A stretch of DNA of 64,000 nucleotides, taken from assembly GCA_032718475.1 (NCBI GenBank), contig JAUCBJ010008542.1, positions 1-64,000 of the forward strand. Reading direction: 5' to 3'. This DNA is from Nemertoderma westbladi (lineage: Eukaryota > Xenacoelomorpha > Nemertodermatida > Nemertodermatidae). Position numbers and translations under genes: made by a program. Every line of letters starts with the position of its first letter. Within the stretch, counting starts at the first letter, position 1. This document shows positions 22,080 to 32,088 of the stretch, piece after piece. The notes below the pieces were generated by a model, which saw only the letters and a list, made by a program, of their open reading frames with translations, did not search any database and was not told the origin of the DNA.

Positions 22080-23329
22080 CTACAATATAAACATTTATAC
22101 ACAATTATTATATAATTTATTAATTACTATTTACTTCAAGACTTATAATCTAGCACTTTATAAGATAACAGTGCGCTGCGTTTTAAATTCCATTTGTCAT
22201 CGAGGATTTTAATAGAGACAAGGACGGTAATCTTATCAAGTGCTAGATTAAGACTTGGAGTATTACTCATAATTTTATTCGAAAAATTGAAATATTTAAT
22301 TAAAAAACATTTTTCAAGGCTGTAGGTAGGGCAATGGTCAACTACCGGTTAGGTGCGGTGCACAATTTGAATTTACTTTTCCAATAAAATTATTTATTTT
22401 AATTTAGCATTTGTGATCGATTTCGACTTAAAAATTAGATTTTCAACATTAAATTTTTATAACATTTAATTACGGATGATTAAAGAGACCGTAAACACAT
22501 ATTTCAGCAATAATTAGCTATATAATTAGCTATTATATAATTAGATATATAACCCGCTTTGGCGAATCAACAATGTTAATTGTCAATTTAAGGAAAGAAG
22601 ATAGTGAGAACAGGTTACATTTTCATTTTTGATCCGAATCGTCTGTTATTTGCTTCGACTTTCCCCAGGATTTGTGTTGGATTTCGATTGCATCCAAGTA
22701 CCCCCCTATCCTGCTATCTGCTCTACTATTATCATATAACTATAAATCCTGTCGTAAGATGCAACACTAACTAACATAATAATATTACCAGTTCTTTCCT
22801 GCTATTTATAATGCGTTTAACGTTAGACTCACCTTTAACAATGCCCTTCTTCGGATGATGAATATCAGATAGTCTATAGTTGTATAAATCTGTAGCTGTA
22901 TATTGAGGTATATCACAATCGAATTAAATTATTAAATTAATTACAAATTAAACGATGTTATTTCTAATTTATTTACCTGTACTGATAACTTAATAAACGT
23001 GCGTGCAGACCTACTAGTCTATAATAATATTATCTTTAAAACTGTAATAACATTTAACATACAATCTATAATAAATAGAGTGTGTTATGTTATTCGAAAG
23101 TTGAAATATTATTTTACGACGGATGAGGTGTATAAGTAAAGGAATGACAAATATTTTCCCAAGCATATTCTATAATTTATTCAGTAACTTTGTAAACTAC
23201 CAGCAAACAGCAAACGCAGCATTGCGAGCGGACATTAGTTATCTGAACTTTTGGGAATAATGACTTTCACATACGGAACTTTGAAATTTTTCAAATCAAC
23301 CCAAAATACTATGCTGGCCGGAAAATACA
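22080..23329. other. AT-rich non-coding DNA
   Basis: No gene, element end or tandem repeat is supported here. Confidence 0.5.
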
Positions 23330-24190
23330 AATATTGATAGGAGCAGGTTGACATGGGCGGGCTTTTCTAACCAAAACAATAAACGTTATCATTACAAATT
23401 GAGGAAAATGAGCAGATTATATGGGCGGGCTGTTCTAACCAAAACAATAAATGTTATCATTACAAATTGAGGAAAATGAGCAGATTACATGGGCGGGCTG
23501 TTCTAACCAAAACAATAAACGTTATCATTACAAATTGAGGAAAATGAGCAGATTAGATGGGTGGGCTGTTCTAACCAAAACAATAAATGTTATCATTTCA
23601 AATTGAGGGAAAGGAGCATGTTACATAGGCGGGCTTTTCTAACCAAAACAATAAACGTTATCATTACAAATTAAAGGACAGGAGCAGGTTACATTGGCGG
23701 GAATTTCTAACCCAAACAATAAACATCATTACAAATTGACGGAAAGGAGCCGATTACATGGGCGGGATTTTCTAACCAAAACAATAAACGTTATCATTAC
23801 AAATTAAAGGACAGGAGCAGGTTACATTGGCAGGCATTTCTAACCAAACAATAAACAGCATTACAAATTGAGGGAAAGGAGCCGATTACATGGGCGGGCT
23901 TTTCTAACGAAATGAATAAACATTATCATTACAAATTAAAGGACAGGAGCAGGTTACAATGGCGGGCATTTCTAACCCAAACAATAAACATCATTACAAA
24001 TTGAGGGAAAGGAGCAGATTACATGGGAGGGCTTTTCTAACCAAAGGAATAAACATTATCATTACAAATTAAAGGACAGGAGCAGGTTACATTGGCGGGC
24101 ATTTCTAACCCAAACAATAAACATCATTACAAATTGAGGGAAAGGAGCAGGTTATATGGGCTGGCTTTTCTAACCAAAACAATAAACGTT
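23330..24190 (-). repeat. ~66-bp minisatellite array, inverted relative of 9.4 kb array
   Basis: Units read gggcgggcttttctaacc, then aaaacaataaacgttatcat, then tacaaattgaggaaa. The reverse complement matches the 9400-9870 array (tttattgttttggttag...). There are about 13 units. Two subtypes alternate in the right half (attgagggaaaggagc and attaaaggacaggagc), so a two-unit higher-order repeat has formed there. Confidence 0.92.
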
Positions 24191-24515
24191 ATTGTTACGA
24201 TATATGGCATTGTGTACTAAAACAACCCATCATACAGTATATAATAATTAGATATGTCCAGTATGTAGCCCTACGTACGTAAGTTTTATAATAAAACCTT
24301 AGCATATTAATTTACAGTGGCAAACTTTCCTAAAACATTAATATGAATTTGCCGTTTATTGATATTATTTGAACCTAATGTGTATTTGTATTAATTTCAT
24401 TCGTACAGTATTTCCCTATAAACCAACATTGACTAAATTAACGCCAAAATTGTGCTTTAATAATCGCAAAATTAATATTACGGCAATAGACCTATAAGCC
24501 CAGCGGGACAGATTT

Positions 24516-24945
24516 ATTACCATATATGGTAATAATTTAGGGATTCCGAGAGGCGAGAGCCATAATCCGGCTCTATCATTGGTTTAGCTATTTAGGTTGG
24601 TTTAATAGCAGTAGGATTTTGTTCAACCAATGATATAGATATTGCGTCATTCTTGCAGATTTGTGTTGTTAATCATTCTTACAGTTTTTGTGATTTGAAT
24701 TCTTCTTCTTATGATTTTGTACTTCCGTTGATTATTGTAAATGCTGATTTCTGCTGTTACTTTTTGCTTGATTATCACTCATTTGTTATTTGTAATATAT
24801 AAAGATTATTAATTAATGGTAAATTATTGATTATCACTTTGAATAATGATTACTGCTTGAACGGACTCTTGATTTCTTTAATCTTTGCAATGTAGCAAAT
24901 CTTATAAAGATTTTCCTTTCGACTGTCAGACTGTTTGTTAATGCA
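24516..24945 (+). mobile_element. LTR of a retroelement (same family as 39460-39921)
   Basis: It begins with the 18-bp perfect palindrome ATTACCATATATGGTAAT and contains CCAAT/ATTGG motifs and a TATA-like taatatataaag (24795-24806). It ends near ATGCA at 24941-24945, followed by GCGCCAATACGGTA, the likely primer-binding region. Segments near the start (aatccggc...attgg) and near the end (actgtcagact, then gcgcca-tacggta) align with the minus-strand LTR of the BEL element at 39460-39921. The preceding 24191-24515 is AT-rich with no gene. Confidence 0.6.
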
Positions 24946-25032
24946 AGCGCCAATACGGTAATTGTTTACTCTAGCATGTTGGGCTAAGGGTGTAGGTAGG
25001 GATCCCATACGTTTTATACTTGCTGGAGATTT

Positions 25033-25938
25033 ATGGCACAATGCTCATACTGCAATATAAAGGGACATCGAGCATCTGAATGTCAGTTGAGAGACATACC
25101 ATATAAACACGAGTCGGTGAAACTCGCAAGAAAATTATTTGATAATTGGGAAGATTTAGCTGACGAACATGTATCGGCACAAAGAAGACGATTCCCGATG
25201 AGAGCACACCTCGGATTTTGGGTGGTAAATCCTCAAACTATGATGTCGGAAGGATATATCTCCGCTATGTCACAATACGATGAATTGCTAGAGATAGTTG
25301 ACATTTTGCCTCACGATAGTGGATTCAGGGTCGTGCGAGAATATTTATTGCAGATTCATCCAGACAATAAGAACACTTGGAATTTCCAGAAAGTCGTTAA
25401 TCGTATCACTTATGGTGAATTCGACCGTTTTCGAACTGAAAAGCGAAACAAGGGAGCTTGGTTAACAGTCGCATGGGCGTACCGAGCCACCTTCTACCAT
25501 AAACGTGTACGGTCGAGCGTATTCGAGGAAGAGGAGATCCTAGAGGCGACCGACATACCAGCCACTCCGGTTGCGCCGTCTGCACGTCACCCTCGGGAGG
25601 ACGGACAGAACAGGATCATAAGGGTTCAGAAAGTGAGCCAACAATTAAAGAAAACTCTTAACATTGAAGAACGAAAGGGATTTGAGCCGACTATTCGAGT
25701 TACTCGAGATACGGTGTCACTTCCCAGAGAACCGCGAGGAGGATTGGGACATATACCAGCCGATCAAAAGTGGGCGCAAGCTTCTCTTGGATCTGCACCG
25801 TCTGCTTCCAGCGCGTTCCCAGACGTTTTGCCATCGGTAGAACCAACTAATCGGTCACGAGGAGTCGGACAAGGATTTGGGTTTACTAAAATGCTAAAAA
25901 AGGTTTACTTATGCAATTTATATTTAGGTACAAAGTGA
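25033..25938 (+). CDS. zinc-knuckle protein of a retroelement, unknown
   Basis: The 301-codon frame has a CCHC zinc knuckle at its extreme N-terminus: CSYCNIKGHRASEC (residues 4-17, spacing C-x2-C-x4-H-x4-C). This motif binds nucleic acid in retroviral and retrotransposon Gag proteins, but normally lies near the Gag C-terminus. The middle third is mixed alpha/beta-like (HLGFWVVNPQ, VVREYLLQIHP). The last third is basic and proline-rich, probably disordered. It starts about 90 bp after the LTR at 24516-24945, so it appears to be the first gene of that element. I do not recognise the fold. Protease, RT and integrase are absent between here and the next LTR-like unit at 26478, so the element is non-autonomous or a composite. 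Confidence 0.6.
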   Translation: MAQCSYCNIKGHRASECQLRDIPYKHESVKLARKLFDNWEDLADEHVSAQRRRFPMRAHLGFWVVNPQTMMSEGYISAMSQYDELLEIVDILPHDSGFRVVREYLLQIHPDNKNTWNFQKVVNRITYGEFDRFRTEKRNKGAWLTVAWAYRATFYHKRVRSSVFEEEEILEATDIPATPVAPSARHPREDGQNRIIRVQKVSQQLKKTLNIEERKGFEPTIRVTRDTVSLPREPRGGLGHIPADQKWAQASLGSAPSASSAFPDVLPSVEPTNRSRGVGQGFGFTKMLKKVYLCNLYLGTK

Positions 25939-26477
25939 AATTGTTTATATTTAGGTACGAAAGTAGTTATATTGTAATTATTTGAATTTATGCAATATTT
26001 GAGAGGCAAAGGGTGGACGGAAGACTTGCGAGCCTTTCTTAAGATTTCATTTATTTGTATTTGTAATTATTTTGAATATTATGCAATTTATATTTTATAT
26101 AAGGAAGCAGTATTTGTAATTATTTGAATTTATGCAATATTTGAGATACAATAGATTTATATTTGGTGAATTTAATTTAGATTTATATTTGGAAATTGTA
26201 TCTACTTAATCAAAGCCTTAAATATGTATGCTTCAAGTATTTCATAATTTGATTTGTAATTATTGGTGAAAACCGTATATTTTATGCACGATAATATCCT
26301 GTTTTCATGGAGCGGTATAGAATTATATCCTCACAAAAGCTGTAAAATTAAGCCATAAAATTTCAAAATTTATTTAGTTGGAATTAATTTGTATTATTTG
26401 ATAGGTTCATATGTTATAAGATTACATTAAGTTCTCATTTGCATTTGGTATAGCTATTTGTACAACATTATTCAAGT
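25939..26477. other. AT-rich tail of the zinc-knuckle element
   Basis: The phrases tttatatttaggtac, tttgtaattatttgaattta and tgcaatatttgaga each recur two or three times at 25915-26230, forming a degenerate direct repeat. There is no gene. A purine-rich ggcaaagggtggacggaaga at 26004-26023 could be a polypurine tract, but it is far from the next LTR-like unit. Confidence 0.4.
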
Positions 26478-26915
26478 GGTTCAGTAGCTCAGTTGGTTAT
26501 GCGTTAGAAATTTGTTTGATAGGTATCGAGTTCAAATCCTAGCAGCTGTAAATTGTTTTTTGTGCCAATTTTCAACTTATTTGAATTGACCGCTACGATT
26601 GAATTGTATCTGCTCAAGGTAGATTAACCAATGTAATTGCAGTGATTTGATAGTAACCAATGTCGTGCAAGTTATGCGTTTGCTGGACCAATGGTTATCT
26701 TTAAAAACGTAATGGAACCTATAGAATTATCTAGATTTGTCTAGATTATTGGCAGCACTAATTCACTATATAAAGGTGCGTTCGTGCAATTAGTTATCTT
26801 AATCACTACTACTCTTTCTCAATCTTATTACATTATTGTTTGTATTTTATTTCGTAAATTGTTCATTATTTTGTAATAAAGTTAGAATTATTGTTACATC
26901 TGTTTTAACATGATT
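26478..26915 (+). mobile_element. tRNA-headed LTR-like unit, copy 2
   Basis: A tRNA-like head (26478-26550) has an A box TAGCTCAGTTGG (26485-26496) and a B box GTTCAAATCC (26530-26539). Then come three CCAAT boxes (26628, 26657, 26688), a TATA box TATATAAAG (26767-26775) and a poly(A) signal AATAAA (26875-26880). It ends near ttcaccacggtgaaccc, which resembles the start of the leader in other LTR units here. The order matches 57-590. The acceptor stem does not pair, so it is not a working tRNA gene. A combined pol III head and pol II LTR is inferred, not proven. Confidence 0.55.
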
Positions 26916-27194
26916 CACCACGGTGAACCCAACTGAGGGACAGATGGCAGGCTAAGCAGCGGGCCGCAGCAATGAACGAGAACATCGGCGGAATGTAGAA
27001 AGGAGACCACCCACAATATCGATTCATAGTTCTTCGCCCATCGCCTGAAAGGTTAGACAGCGTTTGATGCCTCGCTACCTAAGTGTAAGACCTGAGATCA
27101 AAGGTAGATGTAGTGACACGCTGTGCGCCAAAATTTAAATTTAGGAACTGTACTGTTTTGATTCTGACAGAACCCGCGGTACCCCTTCGCATTC
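26916..27194 (+). other. leader after tRNA-headed unit, copy 2
   Basis: It shares the block at 27085-27148 (gtaagacctgagatc...tttagga) with 781-835. The leader is cut short by a LINE fragment at 27195. Confidence 0.5.
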
Positions 27195-27406
27195 CTTTGG
27201 CAGCCTCATGGAGTGAATAAGCATGGTGGACAGCCCATGACTTTCTTGAGACGCATCTTAAAGGACACTGGCCTTAATGATGCGGATGATCTAGCAAATG
27301 TCATGGGTGATAGGGAGTTGTGGCGGTGCAATTTTGTTGACAAGCCGGCACAGCATTCTTAAAAATGCAGCTGCAATGCAGCATGCCGATCCTAGTAGTA
27401 GTAGTA
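27195..27406 (+). mobile_element. 3' end fragment of the RTE-like LINE
   Basis: The sequence matches the last 212 bp of the LINE at 3321-6240, including the tagtagtagta tail, with one substitution seen (aaagatg to aatgatg) and a shorter tail. It covers the last residues of the RT protein. No target duplication was found, so it is either a severely 5'-truncated insertion or part of a rearrangement. Confidence 0.93.
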
Positions 27407-27503
27407 TGGATTACATTAGTAATGCGGAGGTCCAGCCACTAGAGGCCAGTGGAATGACTGGACACAATCGGCCTCACAGGCGGAATATAATCGGAATAAA
27501 TTT

Positions 27504-27977
27504 ATGGAAGAAATAAAATCTACAAACTCATGGACTTACACCGATCCTACAATCCCAACCACTGAAAAATTTGATGTTTTTTATTCAGATTTAAACCTCA
27601 TCTGCTCTAGTTATGTAACCCAGAAATCCATTCGTCCCCGAAAAATTCCTATTAAACCATGGATGACCGCAAACTTATTAAAATGAACTAAAGTTAAAAA
27701 TAAATTATACCGAATTTACATAAATAATCCCAATGAGCGTAATAAACTAAAATTTACTCAATACAATAATAAATTAACCTCGATTTTACGTACAGCGCAA
27801 AAATCTTACTATTCAACTCAGTTTTAGGCCAATTCAAAAAACCCCCGAAAGACATGGCTCATAATTAACACAGCGCTACATAGATCAAATAAACTCAAAA
27901 CACCAAGGAAATTAGTTACACGCATAGGAGATAACATTGTAACTATTACAGATCCATCTCAAATAGCTTCTACTTTA
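27504..27977 (+). pseudogene. second LINE family: linker region between endonuclease and RT
   Basis: One frame, with two in-frame stops (TGA near 27684, TAG near 27825), encodes the conserved linker of L2/CR1/jockey-like LINEs: KPWMT, then KNKLYR, then NKLTSILRTAQKSYY, then NPRKTWLIIN. The neighbouring endonuclease and RT are absent. Codon frame is otherwise kept, so decay is moderate. It ends at a TTAA where a piggyBac-type element starts. Confidence 0.8.
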
Positions 27978-27978
27978 A

Positions 27979-28127
27979 CTCTATTAGTACCGGGCTATAA
28001 AATGTAGTACAAATACCAGCGGGGGGGGGGGGGGGGGGGGGGGGGGTCATTGTGACCCTTCCTTCTAAAATCTACAAATTTTAACGAAAACGCCTGATTT
28101 TTTGTTTGTACGTAGATCTCACTAGTC
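27979..28127 (+). mobile_element. left end of a piggyBac-type element
   Basis: It starts after TTAA (27975-27978) with CTCTATTAGTACCGGG and matches 13613-13760, including the tcat-gtgaccc palindrome (here interrupted) and a run of about 27 G where the other copy has six. Homology stops near 28127 and no right end was found. Confidence 0.8.
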
Positions 28128-28884
28128 CGAATCCGACTAATTTGATCGCTGACCAGGTTCAACGATCTTGCAACAGGGCAATGGAAAATTGGGTAAATTT
28201 CAGTACCGCCTGACCGTAGTAAATATATTAAACCACGTAAATTTCCATAATAATATACATATCTACAGATCCAGTTCTATAGTTAGATAGTTAAACAGCT
28301 AAAAGCATGACAATGGCACGGTCTGAATAAGTTTTTCCCATTCCATTTCCATAATAAGATAATTAATATCAATTAAATTAATATAAATCAAACATAATTT
28401 CAATATATATGTAGCCCTAGCAAAATACTAAAATGAATCAAATATGTAGGCCTAGCACCTAGACTCACTGACTCACTGATCCTTAATTTCTTTTTAGGCC
28501 TATATCATGGCCTACTGCCAGGCCGTATAGTAGGCCATGCCTATAAGTCCAAATACTAATTACCTTATAATACGGTATTTTATCTTTTCTAAACAAAACA
28601 CTCCGACCCAATGAACTGATATTGTTAAACTTACGACATAATACTAAAACTTTCAGTTCATAACAAGTTGTTTACAACTACATATACAATAATACGGTCT
28701 TAAAATAAAAACTTAAATAAACAAACTCAGACCAATCAAATATTAAATTCTCACTTGTAACTAGAACATTACTTGAATACTTGGTGCCTAGTGTCACTTT
28801 CAAATATATAATTATTAATATTATTATTATATTCCAACAAATTATAACCAAATACAGTTTTATATCACTCTAATCTCAATTACT
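28128..28884. other. AT-rich DNA downstream of BEL pol
   Basis: No gene is supported. A clear copy of the 39460-39921 LTR is not present where a 3' LTR of the BEL element would be expected. Palindromic taggccta words occur at 28450-28545. Confidence 0.5.
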
Positions 28885-31281
28885 TCATTTACAGGCATTT
28901 AATTCCCCGTTCGTGGCTATAAGGCAGAGTTTGTGGATTGGCCGCATGTAAACACCTTTTTCAGTCTTTACTCGGACTTTACGGACTAGACCATCCTCAC
29001 CCGGAAATGTTTCAACCACAACTCCTTTGTCCCATACACCACGAGGACTAGTAGGTGCCTTGAGGCCCTTTTTTAATACTATCACCATATCACCAACTTC
29101 CAAGTTACTTCGAGGGTGATACCACTTGTTTCTTTCCAATAGCTGGGGTGGCATATTTCTCAGCCAATTTTCCCAGAACAGTTGGATTTGAGTCTGGAGA
29201 GAATTGTAACGGGATCGATATCGTGTTGATCGTTCTTCAGTAGTACTAGGAACTACAAGACCATGACCAAAGAGGAGAGTATTTGGTGAGATACTAACTC
29301 CATCCAGCGGATCTGATCCTTCAGGAAACAACGGACGACTATTGATTGTAAAGGTCACTTCTTGAAGAAACGTTGACCATTCTTCATAGGTATGGGAAGT
29401 AAAGACATTACAGGTTGCATCTAATGCTCGACGGACTGATTTAATGAGGGATTCTACAACACCATTCATATGTGAGGCCTTTGGACAATTGAATTTCCAA
29501 GAAAATTCAGTTCCATTCAAAGCCAGTTCATTCTTAATTATAGTTTCATCCCATGACTGTATTGTTGTTCGAAGGTATTCCTGTGCTCCAATAAAATTCT
29601 TTCCATTATCCGAATAGACAATTTTCGGATAGATCCCTCTAATGTTTACAAATCTCCTCCAAGACATCAAGAATGTTTCAGTTTTCTCATCAAAACATAA
29701 TTCCAAATGTATGGCACGTATTACACAACAAGTGTATATACAAACGTAGCCTTGTTTAATAGACCTGTGCACTTTGATTTTTAGAGGACCAAATAAATCA
29801 AGTGCAACATTTTCGAAAGCTTTGACATAAGGTTTTACCCTAAATTGAGGTAATAGTCCCATCTGTTGACCCAACAATTGCCGTCTTCGAATTCTACAAA
29901 ACTGACATTTTGAAGCAACTGCTAATAATAAAGGTTTAACATTACAAATCCAAAGTCCGCTCTTTTGTACAGCCGCCTGTAACTCTGCACGAGGGACAGT
30001 CATGTATTTGACCGGCATTGTCTTTGATCTAGAAGTCACAAAGGCCGTCTCAAATTTGTCCTGACTTACCTCTCGGCGAAGGTAGGCTACCATACCAAAG
30101 CCGGTGTCACTTGCGTCACTAAACAGGTGCAGTTCTAAATCAGCTGGGAATACCAGCTGATTCGGAAAGTAGGAACGGGGTACATCTATATTTTTCAATA
30201 GATGTAACTCGGCTTCCCACTCCCTCCACTGCTTTGCATGTATAGGAGATATTGGTTCGTCCCACTCTAGGTCGGACAACCAAATTTTCCTCATGCACAC
30301 TCGTGCCTGTAATATAACCGGACTGATAAAGTTCATCGGGTCAAATAGTCTACTTAATGTCGATAAGCAAATCCTCTTAGTCAAAACTTTGTCTGGGCTA
30401 CTGGGCTCAAATCTAACTCTTACCTGGAACTTATCTGAGTTCGGGTTCCAAGCGAGTCCCAGTACTCGCGCCATGGGGATTGGTTCTACCCCCAATTCTA
30501 TGTCTCCGCTCCCGCGATCTTTCACCGGGAACGATTCTAATAGGGCCTCCGAATTCGTAGTGAACTTGGTCAGAGGAAATCCCCCTGTAGCCAAGCACTC
30601 CTGCAGGCCGTGAGCCACTTCTATGGCTTGTTCCGCTGTGTCCTTGGACACCAATCCGTCGTCCATATAGAAGTTTCTCAATATAGACTCGATTACTTCT
30701 ACTGGATACTTACCAATCTGGGCTGTTGCCGTTTTCTTTAGAACAAACAGCGTGCCATTTGGACTATCGCGGGCGCCAAATATCCTAACGTACATCTGGT
30801 ATGTAACCACTGGGCCGGATAAGTCTTCATTCTCATACCAGAGAAAGCGAAGGCTATCCTGGTCTGCCTTACAGGCTCTTACCTGGTGGAACATCGCCTC
30901 GATGTCACAAGTAAATGCGAATCGCCGCTGTCTAAAACGCAACAGTATTCCAATCAAATAATTGTTCAGGTTGGGACCATCCATCAACTCTGAATTCAGG
31001 GACATACCTCTATAGACTGCTGCGCAGTCGTTGACTACTCGGACTTTGTCTGGCTTGTCAGGGTGAGTCACATAGTGGTGTGGAAGGTAATAAGTCTGGT
31101 CTGTCACTAAGTCAGGGTCCTCTACCTTCCCAGCAAATCCCTTGGCGAAATAGTTGTTGATCTGGGCGCAATACTTCTCCCTAATGTCCGGATTCTTCAA
31201 CAACCGAGCCCTTACTCCGTTCAATCTTTTCAAGGCTAAGCTGTAGTTGTTCTCCAACTTAGGTGGTTGTCGACGCCACAA
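28885..31281 (-). CDS. BEL/Pao Pol: reverse transcriptase, RNase H remnant, integrase
   Basis: The frame (about 798 codons plus the split upstream part) has RT motifs YYLPHHYV (about residues 69-76), the motif A Asp in FTCDIEAMF (131) and the catalytic YMDD (210-213). RNase H retains FSDASD (392-397) and RAELQAA (436-442). The residues that should follow, including the last two catalytic Asp positions and the start of the integrase zinc domain, are missing without loss of frame; sequence resumes near KCQFCRIRRRQ. Integrase catalytic residues are Asp 500 (VALDLFGP), Asp 563 (YSDNGKNF) and Glu 615 (GVVESLIK). A DUF5641-type C-terminal domain ends the protein. Upstream codons were separated by the Ty3-like insertion, and removal of that insertion joins it in frame to 32089-34804. 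Confidence 0.93.
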   Translation of the reverse strand: MWRRQPPKLENNYSLALKRLNGVRARLLKNPDIREKYCAQINNYFAKGFAGKVEDPDLVTDQTYYLPHHYVTHPDKPDKVRVVNDCAAVYRGMSLNSELMDGPNLNNYLIGILLRFRQRRFAFTCDIEAMFHQVRACKADQDSLRFLWYENEDLSGPVVTYQMYVRIFGARDSPNGTLFVLKKTATAQIGKYPVEVIESILRNFYMDDGLVSKDTAEQAIEVAHGLQECLATGGFPLTKFTTNSEALLESFPVKDRGSGDIELGVEPIPMARVLGLAWNPNSDKFQVRVRFEPSSPDKVLTKRICLSTLSRLFDPMNFISPVILQARVCMRKIWLSDLEWDEPISPIHAKQWREWEAELHLLKNIDVPRSYFPNQLVFPADLELHLFSDASDTGFGMVAYLRREVSQDKFETAFVTSRSKTMPVKYMTVPRAELQAAVQKSGLWICNVKPLLLAVASKCQFCRIRRRQLLGQQMGLLPQFRVKPYVKAFENVALDLFGPLKIKVHRSIKQGYVCIYTCCVIRAIHLELCFDEKTETFLMSWRRFVNIRGIYPKIVYSDNGKNFIGAQEYLRTTIQSWDETIIKNELALNGTEFSWKFNCPKASHMNGVVESLIKSVRRALDATCNVFTSHTYEEWSTFLQEVTFTINSRPLFPEGSDPLDGVSISPNTLLFGHGLVVPSTTEERSTRYRSRYNSLQTQIQLFWENWLRNMPPQLLERNKWYHPRSNLEVGDMVIVLKKGLKAPTSPRGVWDKGVVVETFPGEDGLVRKVRVKTEKGVYMRPIHKLCLIATNGELNACK

Positions 31282-31501
31282 TGTTAGAGTAACCAATATG
31301 TAATTTAATCAGATTAATTATATTGATTAATTATAATATACAACTGATTAGTCAGCTGTGCAGTAGGAGATAATTGTATGTTACACAGCTGTGCAGTTAG
31401 AGGTAGTAGGACAGTATGCATAATGATGAAGAAGAATTAATTAATATATGAACTATAGTAAACTACAGAATTGTTTTCTGATCCTGTGAGTAATCCTCAC
31501 A
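31282..31501 (+). repeat. 5' LTR of the miniature element
   Basis: It is 220 bp, TG...CA, and differs from 31869-32088 at about two positions. Confidence 0.96.
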
Positions 31502-31533
31502 TTTGGTGACCCGGACGAGATCCTATTAAGCGA

Positions 31534-31722
31534 TCTTCACTAAATCCTTTATACAAAGGACCTTACGAAATAATTAGTAAAACAGCGAAAACAGTCAAAA
31601 TTAAAATTCATAAAGGTGAAGAAACATTGTCTCTAGATAGAATAAAGCCTGTAGTGAAACCTCAAAAATTAGACGATCGCAATAATAATGTTATTAAGAA
31701 AACAGTAACTTTTAGGTTATAG
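31534..31722 (+). pseudogene. Ty3-like integrase C-terminal remnant
   Basis: About 62 codons up to a TAG encode NPLYKGPYEIISKTAKTVKI, then an SLDRIKPVVKP motif. This is the chromodomain-like or GPY/F-type tail of Ty3/mdg4-type integrases, where the Gly-Pro-Tyr motif is diagnostic. No start codon or upstream pol remains. It shows that the miniature element arose by deletion of a full-length Ty3-like element. Confidence 0.85.
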
Positions 31723-31868
31723 TAATCAGTTATTTTTGAGTCTATTTCACTTTCAATCTCATTAGGTTCAGTCTTACTTTAATGAGCCTTTAATGATACT
31801 CTTGTTTATCTCATATTTAGTGTAAATATTTATTTAATAATGTGCTCCGCAATTAGGAAGGGGGGTCA

Positions 31869-32088
31869 TGTTAGAGTAACCAATATGTAATTTAATCAGA
31901 TTAATTATATTGATTAATTATAATATACAACTGATTAGTCTGCTGTGCAGTAGGAGATAATTGTATGTTACACAGCTGTGCAGTTAGAGGTAGTAGGACA
32001 GTATGCATAACGATGAAGAAGAATTAATTAATATATGAACTATAGTAAACTACAGAATTGTTTTCTGATCCTGTGAGTAATCCTCACA
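31869..32088 (+). repeat. 3' LTR of the miniature element
   Basis: Direct repeat of 31282-31501, preceded by a purine tract (31854-31865). Confidence 0.96.

Larger units (their letters stand above)
31282..32088 (+). mobile_element. miniature Ty3-like LTR element (TRIM-like)
   Basis: Two 220-bp LTRs, starting TGTTAGAG and ending CCTCACA, enclose only 367 bp. They are flanked by the 5-bp duplication CACAA (31277-31281 and 32089-32093). After the 5' LTR comes TTTGGTGACCCGGACGAGAT, the likely primer-binding region. Before the 3' LTR is a purine tract, AGGAAGGGGGG. The interior keeps only the end of a Ty3-type integrase. The two LTRs differ at about two positions, so insertion is recent. Confidence 0.96.
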
